This document shows, piece by piece, positions 53,342 through 63,160 of a stretch of 64,000 nucleotides of DNA. The notes under the pieces are model-generated. The model was not told the DNA's origin. It did not search any database and saw only the letters and a program-made list of their open reading frames with translations. Made by a program: the position numbers and the translations under genes. Every line of letters begins with the position of its first letter. Position 1 is the stretch's first letter. The DNA comes from Corythucha ciliata (Eukaryota; Arthropoda; Insecta; Hemiptera; Tingidae): contig CM075937.1 in assembly GCA_038030265.1 (NCBI GenBank), forward strand, positions 13,578,001-13,642,000, read 5' to 3'.

Positions 53342-54099
53342 CTGTTATCTCCAATTTTGTTTCGCTTTCGGTGTGAAAATAATAATAAAAAAAACTATGG
53401 AAGGAAATGACGACTTCATCGAATATTTGCTTCAATTAAAAAGTAAATTATTGTTGGGGTGCATACGGAAGTAATTGGCGGTCGATTGGCCCTCTTGGGC
53501 TGGAATGCTCTCAGAACAACAAACGAACAGTAGAGGGATGAAGAAAGTGAGGAAAGGGGCAGGTTGCTTCGGCGAGCCCTGCCTAACACTCACTTTCCAT
53601 CGGGACAAGTACTCCGTCATCTCGGAGAACGAAATTCATAGCCTCTGCTATGGCTGCTGAGCTGCTGTATCATTGTCAACTGCTCCCTGGATTTCGCTGG
53701 TAACACATTCGAGCAGGAAATCGGCACGGAGATGGTGGGACTTTCCTCTTTCGCCGGGCATCTTTCAGTGAAATACTTCAGTCATAAAATGAATTTAAAC
53801 GATATTCATATTCAAACCAGATGATTTATTTCACAACTGTACTGGAGCACTAAATGAAACGGCACTTTTCATAGGTTGAATCCGTTGAATCGGCGTCTAG
53901 GGAAAACTCGGTAGAAAATCGTTCCTTTTTAGTGCCTTGAAGGCGACCTTGGTAAAGGAAGCCTTGAGCCAAGTGAAGGAACGTTTCTAAATACGAAAAA
54001 TGGTCAAGGCGTCCTTCTCAGCAAAGGACGCCTTTCTCGAGGACGCCTTGACTTCAAGTCGAGGAACTGTTGAAGGAACGTTCATAAATACGGGCCTAA

Positions 54100-56460
54100 G
54101 TGTTAATTCGTGGGTTCGTGTAAAATTGTCAAAAATTGCTGATTTGCGGTTCTGAAATTTGAAAAATAGCACTCATTCACCAATAAAATTGAAGTAAACG
54201 CTACAATTCGCGGTTAAAATGGTGAAAAACCCTTAATAGATGGATGAAACGGTGCGAAACTCCAATTCGCGACTAGAATTGAGAAAAATTGTCAATTCGT
54301 TAATGCCTAAATTGAGAAAAAGCGCAATTTGCGAAAATGTGAAAATGAAAATGTGCTAATTCGCGGACACAATTGAGAAAAAGCGCTAATGCGCGGCGAA
54401 AACTGAGTAAATAGGTACTGTTGAAGTGCTAAAAGTGAGAAAACAGCGACTCGCGGTTTTCAAAGGCATCTTTTGGGTCCAACTCACGAACAAAAATTGG
54501 GAAAAAATCGCTTACTTGTTGTTTATGGGGACTCTTTCAAGCCTATAAAATTTAGAAAGAGAAAAAAAAAACGTTTGAACAGTCCACACAATAAACAAAA
54601 TTAATTGACGAAATTGCCACATTTGCTGAAATCGCTAATTCACGGCACAAATTTATAAAAAGAATTTGGAAAAGCACTCATTCACAGTTGAAATTGAAAA
54701 AACGCGCTAATTCGTGGCATAAAATTGAGAAGAGCCAATTCGTGATTTATGGAAGCAACCGAGGGACTGAGCTAAATTCACGACTAAAATTGAGGAAACG
54801 TTAATCAGCAGAAAATTGAGAAAAAGCAACCATTCTCGCCTTTTTTCACGGCGTCGATTTACGGTTTTTTGATGCAAATCACATTGCGGTTCATTGATGC
54901 AAAAATTGAGACAAAATTGCTATTTTGGGTTTTTTGGAGGTTATTTCATGGCCAAAACTTATAGAAAAACGTTCTTTGCTGTTCTTGCTGGGCAAGTCCG
55001 TGTCTTTAAAATTGAGAAAAAGCGCCAAATTCAAAGCTGAAAGTCGAACTAAAAATCGCTAATTCGCGGTAAAAATTGAGCAAAAGTGAGAATTGAAATG
55101 CAAAACTGTAGAAATCGCTCAATTGCAGCTTGAATTGAGAAAACGTGCCATAATTCACAACAAAAATTGACATAAAGTGGTCCCTCGCACCTAAAATAAG
55201 AAAAATAACGTAATTAGTGGTAATAATCAAGAGAATGCGGTCATTCGCGGCATAAAAAGAGAAAAGGCGCTTATTATCTAATGTTATTGATATAATATAA
55301 CAGTTCACAGTTTCTCGGTGCAGTTTCCATAGTGAAAAATGTGTAAAAATCGTAAGTTTGTACCGTTTTCGGAGCCCCTTTCACGGCTGAAATTTATTTT
55401 TAAAAACCGCATTGTGTGCTGTTTCGGGGGCAAGCCTGTAACTGATAAAATTGAAAAGAAACGCTAAATTCACAAATGAATGAAAAAAAAGACGGTAATT
55501 TGCCGCAAAAATTGATGAAAAGTTAGAATCCACGGGAAAAATCATGGAAAAGCGCTCAATCGCAGCTAAAATTGATAAAACCCCTTACTTCGTGATTGTA
55601 CCTGAGAAAGTGAGCATGAAATGAGATGAAATCGCTATTTCACCAATATAATTGATATAATGCGACAGTTCGCAGTTTCTCGATGCAGCCTCCAGTGAAA
55701 AACCGCTAATTAACCGTTTTCGGAGCTCTTTTCAAGGCTAAATTGAGAAAAAGCAATAATTCACAGCTAAAAATGGAAATATGTAACTGCATATTCCCTG
55801 CCTGGAAATATTCGAGGCAGAAATGAAGAAAAAGCTCTAACTCTCAGATAAAATTAAGGCAAAGCGCCAATTCACGGAACCACAAAACTTGCAAAATGAC
55901 TAAACGTCACTATAAGCTCCCGGAAAATGTTGAGAAAAAGCGATAGTGAATGACCAGCACTGAGGGAAACCCCGCTCATTCGTGGCTGAAATTTAGAAAA
56001 ACGCTAATTCACAAAAAATTAAACATGGAAAAAGCGATAATTTGTGACTAGAATTCAATAAATCTGTGGTATAATTAGGGAAAAGCGCTAATTCCTGGCT
56101 ATAATTAAGAAAATGCGTTAATTCGCCGCTACCAGTAGAAAAAAGCGCTACTTCGCAACAAAAATTAAGATAAAGCACTACGGCTGAAATGAAAATAAGT
56201 ACGCAAAATTACTGTTAAAAACAAGATTAGGCTTTAATTCGCAGCTAAAATTAAGGGGAAAAAAGAAGCTAATTCGTGGGTAAAATTTAGATAATGCGTT
56301 AGTTCGAGGCTAAAATTTATAAAAACGCTATGTGGTAATGTTGAGATTGAGCTTTGATTCAACGGCTTTCAAAAGATTAAAAAGGCGCTCATTCGCAGCT
56401 AAAATTAGGAAAAAGTATTATCTAATTGCGAAATTTAGAAAAACGCTAATTCATGATAGT
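54100..56460 (+). repeat. Degenerate ~30-bp tandem array (plus orientation), largest block
   Basis: About 2.36 kb of units in one orientation. Around 56080 three units in a row are exactly 30 bp: each starts GCG(C/T)TAATTC or similar and ends AAGAAAAT or AAAAAA. Elsewhere single-base indels blur the register. Confidence 0.9.
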
Positions 56461-56464
56461 TTAC

Positions 56465-57083
56465 CCAGCCGATCAATGAGATTCTGTTAGAAAATCACTG
56501 GTTTAGCTATAGTAGACAGTCGGCTTCTGAGGCTAAATCGTCCATTTCACGGGAAGAGGAGCCTATATAGATTTGATTTGTTGTGCGGTCAGCCAATCGG
56601 AGATAATTAATGGTAAAAGTTCCTCCAATAAAAAGTCCAAGTTGACCCCTAAAGGTTCCTTGTGAGGGCCGAACGTCCCTGTCCGACCAGCCCCTAACCC
56701 CTGGAAGTATCACCCCCCCCCCCTTAGCACTTCCACTGTATAATCTCGGAAGAAGTATTATAGGACTGCGTGGATATTTCATTTGACTTGCTAATCCCCC
56801 TACACCCCTGTCTCTAAGTATATCGCTAAATGTAGAACGAAGAGCATAATACAACAATGGAAAAACAGTTTGTGAAACGAGGGGATAAAAGCCTTTAAAG
56901 GAAGAGGGAGGGGGGGCTGAGTGAAGATGTTTTAGAATAATGCTGTAACTAGAATTCGGGCCGCAAGTGAAGTGAATTCCGAGAAAAATATAATTCTTCG
57001 TCATTGCCTCGTACACTCTTTTCCACAAACCGACCGTTTCAACCGACTTGGTTTTCGTATGAGTGCTCCCCACCCAACCTTAC
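56465..57083. other. No supported gene
   Basis: A 188-codon minus frame (56507-57073) has a low-complexity composition and no domain I know. C12 run at about 56710. Confidence 0.4.
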
Positions 57084-57171
57084 CTCTTTTGTTGAATAAA
57101 TCACGAGCAGCTATACAGCTCTCAAGTGAGTATAACTGCGCGCACATTAATGTGTCGTTCATTGAACCACT
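57084..57171 (-). CDS. Possible internal exon of an unidentified gene
   Basis: The acceptor CAAAAACAG|AGTGG and strong donor AACAAAAGAG|GTAAGGTT enclose 88 nt with a single open frame of 29 residues, including SGSMNDTLMCAQLYSLE and AARDLFNKR. I do not recognise it. The donor would leave phase 1, so it is not the missing first exon of the aminopeptidase in its expected phase 0. A chance pairing of splice signals is possible. Confidence 0.3.
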
Positions 57172-57535
57172 CTGTTTTTGAAGAATCACAAAGATTTTGC
57201 GTGGAAAACACGAGAACGAGCCTTGCTGTACGAGAAGCACTCCAGGAAATTTTTTATTAGAACTTGGAAGTAATTATTTTGATTTCAATATTTATATTTG
57301 GAACACACGGGCCTTATTCTTTGAAGTGATAGCAATATCACTCTCATACACTCGCGTAGCAATGTTGACATTCCATTCACGAATGGAAAATTAATAAAAA
57401 AAAAAGTTTTCCCTATAGGCTTGGAAAACTCTTGATGCTTTTTTTAAAGCCTTCATCATTCTAGGTCATCATTCGGCATTATATGTTTGCGTAGCCTGGG
57501 TGCTGCGCTGGGTCTTGTGTGTGTTTTGGGCATTG
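57172..57535. other. No recognisable feature
   Basis: AT-rich sequence up to the 3' tail of the non-LTR relic. Confidence 0.4.
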
Positions 57536-57537
57536 AT

Positions 57538-58520
57538 AGTAATAATAATAATAATATTTATTGCAACACAAAATTCGTCGTAATACAACGTCAGTAGATT
57601 CTTTTAATATAAATAAAACCAAAACAGCCAACTGCCGTCATTATAGATACGCCTTGAACAAATTGTCCAGCGAAATAGCACAAGGCCAAGGAGGAGCTCC
57701 TGGACACGCCTTCTGAAGACACCCGATGAAAATTTCCTGACTCCAGAGGGCAGCTTATTGAATATACAAGGCCCCACTGCGTACGGCATTTTTTTTGTGA
57801 TCTGCCTTAGGCGGCAACTTTCACGTACATAAGGCGCTCCTTGTTTCGCGTAGCATATAGCTGTGCTGTGGGGACAAAGTCTGCTGTCCATCAGCCAAGC
57901 TCATGGTCCAACAGACCATCCTAAGAATGAACACGGCGACAAGAGTCGGGATTCTGCTCAGTTGAAAGAGCGGCCTGCATGAGTCTCTCGGCTTCGCCCT
58001 CACGAGAACTCGAACTGCCTTCTTTTGGAGCTTGAGGATCTTATGAGAATGTGGAGAGTTACCACACCATAAGACATTCTGGAGTGAAAGATGGCAAAGT
58101 AAACCACTCAGAACATGTCCCGACAGCCGCCGTAGCACGATCACGGCCCTCGACAGCGACTGACACAAGCATGCCACATGAGCCTACCACGACAGTCTTT
58201 CAAACGTAATTCCCAGGAACTTGACACTGGAGCCATTCGCCCTGCTGCAGGAAAGGTCCACCTGTAAGTCCTGCGTCTTTGTTTGGTTTGCTACGAGACG
58301 GTTTGCCAGGCACCAGGCCCTCAGGGTCGATGATGATTCTTCAATGCCCGCTCAAACATCCTCTGTGTCACTCCTCGAGCTCACTCTTCTGACATCATCC
58401 AGCGTAAAGGAAATGCTGCACCCTCGCCGACTCCAGGTTTGGCCCGAGATCGTTCTCGGGCAGGGAGATCGTTCGAAAAGCAGGGGCCCCAGAATAGAGC
58501 CCTGTTTTACACCAAGATCA
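57538..58520 (-). pseudogene. Non-LTR retrotransposon reverse transcriptase relic with (TTA)n tail
   Basis: On the minus strand the recognisable order is GVKQGSILGPLLF (about 58510), FTLDDVRRVSS in place of the F/YADD box, LRAWCLANRLVANQTKT, SSVKFLGITFERLSW, then 58177-57821 with LCQSLSRAVIVLRRLSGHV and KLQKKAVRVLVRAK, DSCRPLF, and 57891-57604 with FNKLPSGVRKF. These match the palm and thumb region and C-terminal part of jockey/CR1-like polymerases. Several frameshifts and stops break it, and no endonuclease is seen. A TTA-repeat tail (57538-57560, minus strand AATAAATATTATTATTA) marks the 3' end. Confidence 0.88.
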
Positions 58521-58524
58521 TATT

Positions 58525-58845
58525 AAGGCTGCCTTGGTGCCTGTTGAACAGGTTAACAGGACCTAAACCACAAGCACAGAAACCGACCTCGGTTTCGGAT
58601 AAGGCAGTGTTCGATTCGGTAATTGTCGGAACTGACTTTTCCCCGTCCTAAATTGGTTAGCGTTGAAACGTTGGCCTCTACCTATCAATTAATTACCCGG
58701 CCTAATCGATACAATCGAGAAAACGTGGATGCCAAAAAAAGGTGCCCATCTCCGATTGCCTAGAAACCAAAACCAACGGAAAATTGAAACGCATTTCGTT
58801 TATTTACTTTCGATAAACAGTTCGAACTTTTTTTTCTCTCTCTAA
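58525..58845. other. No recognisable feature
   Basis: Contains AACCGACCTCGGTTTCGG, a short palindrome-like word also hinted at near 5602. Confidence 0.4.
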
Positions 58846-58965
58846 ATTTAGTCATGAAAGAGCCTCCATAAACAGCACGTAAGCTACTTTTTCTCAATTT
58901 TGATTTTGTAATTTTTATCGAAAATCCGTGATTTAGCGTAAATGATCAATTTTAGCCAAGAATAT
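58846..58965 (-). repeat. Remnant of the ~30-bp array (minus orientation)
   Basis: Words TCTCAATTTTGATTTTGTAA, GTGATTTAGCG and CAATTTTAGCCAAG. Confidence 0.5.
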
Positions 58966-59080
58966 GAGTGTTTTCCAGTCCAAAAAAAGTACGAAATAAC
59001 GAGTCTTTTTAAACTATACAATTTTGGATTTAAAATACCAACGAAACCCTCCCGATTCTATCCAAGCGAGTAAACGTTCC

Positions 59081-59202
59081 TTTGTAAATGAAATAAATAA
59101 AAAGTAAACCTTTCTGTTCGATTTAAAATATGTTTCAAGCATTGTGTTTACATTTTTATCCTTAAAATGGCGTTTACTATTCGAATCCCTAAACATCCCT
59201 GC
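59081..59202 (+). repeat. 122-bp direct repeat, copy 1
   Basis: From TTTGTAAATGAAATAAATAA to AAACATCCCTGC. The second copy lies 623 bp downstream with few differences. Confidence 0.9.
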
Positions 59203-59703
59203 TCAATCACTCTCTCTCTCTTCTCTCATTTCACCCTTGACAAGTGGTGGAAGCGCCTATTTTCCCGATCAATAAGTTGGTTAAAAATCAAGACTCAATG
59301 TTTCATTAATTGAATTCGCATGTGCTTGACTTTCGTAATTTAAGCCGTATTTTGTGTCACATTACTCCTGAATTCATAATTATCAAGCGAAAATCACTGA
59401 AACAATGGCCCTTCCCGCACTTTACAAACTCATAGTGCTCTAAAAGATTACCTTTTTGATGCGTCCGCCTTGTTATTAGGTACCCTCACACCTGACCAAC
59501 TTCGGGAACAGTTAAAAACGTATTTTTCGTCCTTTTAGTCGCAGAGGCACTAACGTCGCAGAGGCTCAATGATAATATGCCCAAATTTCGCCCACTCTTT
59601 GAACCTCTTCGTCAATGACGTCAAATGCATTGCGTACAAAATAAATCCAAACGCCTCTGATGAGGACATAATATTTTGTATATTTTGTCGGGCCTTTTAC
59701 CCC
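59203..59703. other. Spacer between the two 122-bp direct repeats
   Basis: No gene. The region could be one unit of a segmental duplication that includes the flanking repeat. Confidence 0.5.
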
Positions 59704-59825
59704 TTTGTAAATTAAATAAATAAAAATTAAACCTTTCTGATCGATTTAAAATATGTTTCAAGCATTGTGTTCACATTTTTATCCTTAAAATGTCGTTTAC
59801 TATTCGAATCCCTAAACATCCCTGC
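59704..59825 (+). repeat. 122-bp direct repeat, copy 2
   Basis: TTTGTAAATTAAATAAATAA to AAACATCCCTGC, joining directly to the truncated piggyBac-like MITE. Confidence 0.9.
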
Positions 59826-60085
59826 ACAAGCGTACGATCTTGCTTTCCTAAATAAGTCGTCGAAAGAGTGTGAATTTTCAAGGTAAAAGTTTATGCGCGG
59901 TTTACAGTTATTTTAGGGATGAAATATGAAAAAGGAAGATGGTACGGTTGTGCGGAATTTCCTGAAGATTTAAATGAGCCCTTGAAGTCCAAGATTGGTG
60001 CAGAAATACGGCGGTAGTTTCCGTAACGCAGATTAGGTGAGGTATGATTGGAGGGGGGTCGAGGAAACACACGAGCAACTCCCCC
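59824..60085. mobile_element. Truncated piggyBac-like MITE
   Basis: GCACAAGCGTACGATCTTGC through the complete right arm to GCAACTCCCCC, then TTAA (60086-60089). It matches the centre and right arm of 43281-43674. The outer ~140 bp of the left arm is missing, replaced by the 122-bp repeat. Confidence 0.85.
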
Positions 60086-60089
60086 TTAA

Positions 60090-60434
60090 GCCCTATACAC
60101 ACGAGGACATTTATGTCATACCATCAAATTTTCAATACGATCGTGTGATGGTACTGTGAAAAAGTATAAAAACCATATGCTTTCATGAAAAAGCCAGGAA
60201 ACCGCTGGAAAATTGTCAATAATTTTCCCCTTTACCATGTCCATTGTAGAAACTAAGCTGAGAAATACCGCATCGACAAGGAGCAAGAAACCACTTAACC
60301 AGCTATTTAGCCATGAAACAGTCGATTATGTCCGAAAATATTAATTTTCCTGTTCGAACCACAATAGAGAGCATACTTTTCCCCCCACACGCTTTCATTC
60401 GATCAAGAAACAGAAAAAGATCCAGATAGAATCA
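60090..60434. other. No recognisable feature
   Basis: Unique-looking sequence between the MITE and the ACCGT-rich element. Confidence 0.5.
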
Positions 60435-60699
60435 CACTGGGAAAAAGAGTCGGTTCCGGAACTCGGTTGAAACAGTATTCTCGGTTGAAACAGTAGTTTC
60501 AAACGTTAAACTTAACCGTGAAAAATAAACGTCATTCTGTTAAAGACGGCTCCAACAGTTATTTGTTCGGTTAAGAGTGCAAACAACCGTCAAAAAGACT
60601 CTTTTACCGTGTATTTAACAGACTTTTCTACACTTTCACGTGCTCAACCGTACAAACAAAGTCGGTTGAGCTGAAAACTTGTCGCCCAGCCGGTGTGAA

Positions 60700-61130
60700 T
60701 AACGGTAAAACCGAGGTGAATGACCGTGTAACCGAGTTTAATAACGGTAAAACCGAGTTGAATGACGGTGAAATCAAGTTGGAATGATGGAGAAACCGAG
60801 TTGAATGACGGTGAAACCGAGTTGAGCGACCATGTTACCGAGTTGAATGACGGTAAAGCCGAGTTGAACGGTCGTGTTACCGAGATGAATGACGGTAAAA
60901 CCGAGCGAAGTGACGGTAAAGCAGAATTCAATGACGGTGAAGTCGAGTTGAATGACGGTGAAACCGAGTTGAGCGACCATGTTACCGAGTTGAATGACGG
61001 TAAAGCCGAGTTGAACGGTCGTGCAGAATTCAATGATGGTGAAATCGAGTTGAATATGGCGATGTAACAGAGTTTAATGACGGCGTTACCGAGTTTAGTA
61101 ACTGTAAAGCAGAGTTGAATGACGGTGAAC
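60700..61130 (+). repeat. 21-bp minisatellite (ACCGAGTTGAATGACGGTAAA)
   Basis: Nearly twenty units of 21 bp built on CCGAGTTGAATGACGGTGAA (20 of 21 bases). Because 21 is divisible by three, long open frames occur on both strands, including a 101-codon frame with a 7-residue period (TELNDGK) and a 182-codon minus frame. This alone does not argue for coding. Confidence 0.92.
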
Positions 61131-61780
61131 CCGGCAGTACTGACGTTGTACTGTGTAGGCGGACGATAAAACCGATGAAACGAAATTTTCATTTTCTAAA
61201 ACTTCCGGATCTTGCAACTTTTGCAAATTGCCCTGGGTCCCAGGTCACAATCAAAGAAAGCGGGATATTTTTCGATGAAGAACACACACAAAAAATGTCA
61301 ATAGAATCAAACACAATGCTCCCATCGGTAGCCTAGTATTTATTTTTATTTAATGAAAGCATTCAGATACATATAGATATAACGTTACCCAAGAGGTCCC
61401 CTCCCCCATTTCATCATCCTATAAAACTCTCCTGTTCTGGCAGTCTTAGACAAGCAGTTTTTAACCGACTTCACGCACTCGTAACTAGATGCAACAACTA
61501 AGTAGACGGTTCAGTAAGGCAACCCTTAACCGTCAAAATTCTGTTGATTCAGGGTGCTCTATCGGTTGAAGCACTCCCTCTCTTTGTTTTTAGCGGCATC
61601 TGGAAAACGCGCAAGGTCTGTCTTCCTCACTGCTCCCAGTAACTTTGCACTTCTCATTATTTAGTCCTTGCCTGCTGAAGTTGTTTCAGTCACTGTAGTC
61701 AGTGAAAGAGTTTTTTTTTTGTTTTTTTTTTTCGTGAAGTGATTTGAGTCGTGTTGAAACAAGAACTTGTGACTCCGAAA

Positions 61781-61843
61781 TGGATGAAGATGTTAAAACT
61801 CTTTTGCAAGAGTGGAAGCTGAGCGACTACACGATTGAATGAC
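61781..61843 (+). pseudogene. Short MDEDVKTLLQEW frame, possible SAM-like start, cut by minisatellite
   Basis: ATGGATGAAGATG opens a frame MDEDVKTLLQEWKLSDYTIE that stops exactly where a copy of the 21-bp repeat begins (ATTGAATGAC). The LLQEWKLSDY pattern resembles the first helix of SAM-type domains, but twenty residues cannot prove it. Confidence 0.3.
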
Positions 61844-61844
61844 A

Positions 61845-61975
61845 GTGAAACCGAGTTGAGCGACCATGTTACCGAGTTGAATGACGGTAAAGCCGAGTTG
61901 AGCGGTCGTGTTACCGAGATGAATGACGGTAAAACCGAGCGAAGTGACGGTAAAGCAGAATTCAATGACGGTGGT
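61845..61975 (+). repeat. Second block of the 21-bp minisatellite
   Basis: About six units in the same order and with the same variants as 60809-60949, so it is a duplicated segment and not an independent expansion. Confidence 0.88.
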
Positions 61976-62357
61976 GAATTTTCTACTTATTGTTTTGTAC
62001 TATGTTTGAATATATTTCGTGTTTCTTCTTTCACGACTTCTTCGCATGTGAACTAAAATTTACATCTACATTTCCAATTTTAATCTTTTTTTACTAATAA
62101 CAGAATTTCAGAACACTCACTTTCACGGTAACTCAAATTTTTTTTTAGGGTCTCAAACGGGCCACAAGAAAGGCTGAACCGAGCGTCGAGAGAAATCAGG
62201 ATTTGAAATGGAAATTTAATCTGCGGTTTACCTCTGACGCTCGGCTCAACCATTTTTTGCGGCAAATTTGGCCGTAAAGAATCAGTAAGGCTAACCGTGA
62301 AAAGTGGAAGCACGTACCGAGAAAGTCGGTGACAAATTACCGTTTGTACCACAGTAG

Positions 62358-62590
62358 AAACGGTATATTCTACCGTATGCCGACGGTAGTATATACCGTT
62401 ATTTCACGGTTGACACCAGACTCAAGACGGTACCTCTTAACCGAGGTGAGACACCTGTTTTAACTGTGATATAACGGTATATTCCACCGTATGCCAACGG
62501 TAGCATGTACCGTTATGTCACGGTTGACACTAGACTCAAGACGGCGTTTCTCAACCGAGTAGAGATACCTGTTTTACCGTTGAGTAACCG
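62358..62590 (+). repeat. Tandem pair of ~114-bp hairpin-bearing units
   Basis: AACGGTATATTC occurs at 62359 and 62473, with the following ~110 bp conserved (CACGGTTGACAC(C/T)AGACTC, AAGACGG, GAGACACCTGTTTTA). Each unit opens with an 18-bp inverted repeat (AACGGTATATTCTACCGT and its partner) around a 6-base loop ATGCC(G/A). Confidence 0.85.
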
Positions 62591-62909
62591 TTGATGCAAC
62601 CGTCATGACAGTAGAATTTTACCGTTTTTTTTTCTGCTGATGCTACCGTATAATATCCAGAATTCGGTTCGCCACTACCGTAAACACACTGTTGGACTAA
62701 CCGCCTGATACGGCTGTGATTACCGAGTATACGGTCAGCTTTCACCGATGTTAGACAGTTGCTGTAACAGACAAGGGAGTTGTGGGTCGGAAGAATCTAC
62801 CGTAAAGTAACGGTTAGAGTTAACCGTCTAGTGACGGTTAATTCAACAGATATGTCTCAACTGACTGGGATCATGTGTTTAACCGTGTTTGTGGCTTGAC
62901 CGTCAGACT

Positions 62910-63115
62910 CGGTTGCAAACATTTTACCGACAATATGCGCTAACCGAGTGCATTTAACCGTATCAAGCTTGTCGGTAGACTTTACCAACTCATGACGGTT
63001 GCAAACATTTTACCGACAACATGCGTTAACCGATTCAAGACGTGCATTCAACCGTATCAAGCATGTCGGTTGACATTACAGACTCGTGACGGTTGCAAAC
63101 ATTTTACCGAGATTT
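62910..63115 (+). repeat. Triple ~90-bp repeat (GGTTGCAAACATTTTACCGA)
   Basis: GGTTGCAAACATTTTACCGA occurs at 62911, 62997 and 63091, each followed by CAACATGCGTTAACCG-type text or the right-end palindrome CTCGGTTAAAATTAACCGAG (63117-63136). Confidence 0.85.
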
Positions 63116-63160
63116 CTCGGTTAAAATTAACCGAGAAAGTGCCTCTTTTTTTTCCCAGTG

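Larger units (their letters stand above)
51584..54096. mobile_element. PIF/Harbinger-like DNA transposon, 2.5 kb, TAA target duplication
   Basis: Both ends read GGCCCGTATTTATGAACGTT (CCTT next) in inverted orientation, followed by TCAAGGCGTCCT-type subterminal repeats. TAA flanks the element (51581-51583, 54097-54099), as expected for PIF/Harbinger. The interior holds a THAP-like fragment, two nested MITEs and several short frames (51492-51815, 52534-52923, 53016-53435) with no recognisable DDE nuclease. It is non-autonomous or badly decayed, and lies inside the 30-bp array. Confidence 0.85.
60435..63160. mobile_element. Candidate DNA transposon of unknown family, ACCGT/ACGGT-rich
   Basis: The left boundary CACTGGGAAAAAGAG and the reverse complement of the right boundary CACTGGGAAAAAAAAGAG form short inverted ends around 2726 bp. 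The interior is saturated with ACCGT / AACGGT / CGGTTAAC words in both orientations, unlike sequence on either side. It contains a 21-bp minisatellite, a ~114-bp tandem pair with hairpins and a ~90-bp triple repeat. No transposase was found. CACTG ends recall CACTA-type elements, but no 3-bp target duplication is visible (TCA left, CCC right), so the class stays open. Confidence 0.65.

Noticed and set aside
56507..57073. 188-codon minus frame as a gene
   Set aside because: No recognisable domain, Gly/Ser/Pro-rich stretches from a C12 run, no supporting splice sites.
60644..61192. 182-codon minus frame and 101-codon plus frame with heptad-like repeats
   Set aside because: Both lie on a 21-bp minisatellite, where open frames on both strands are automatic. 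Antisense frames of equal length argue against either being a protein.
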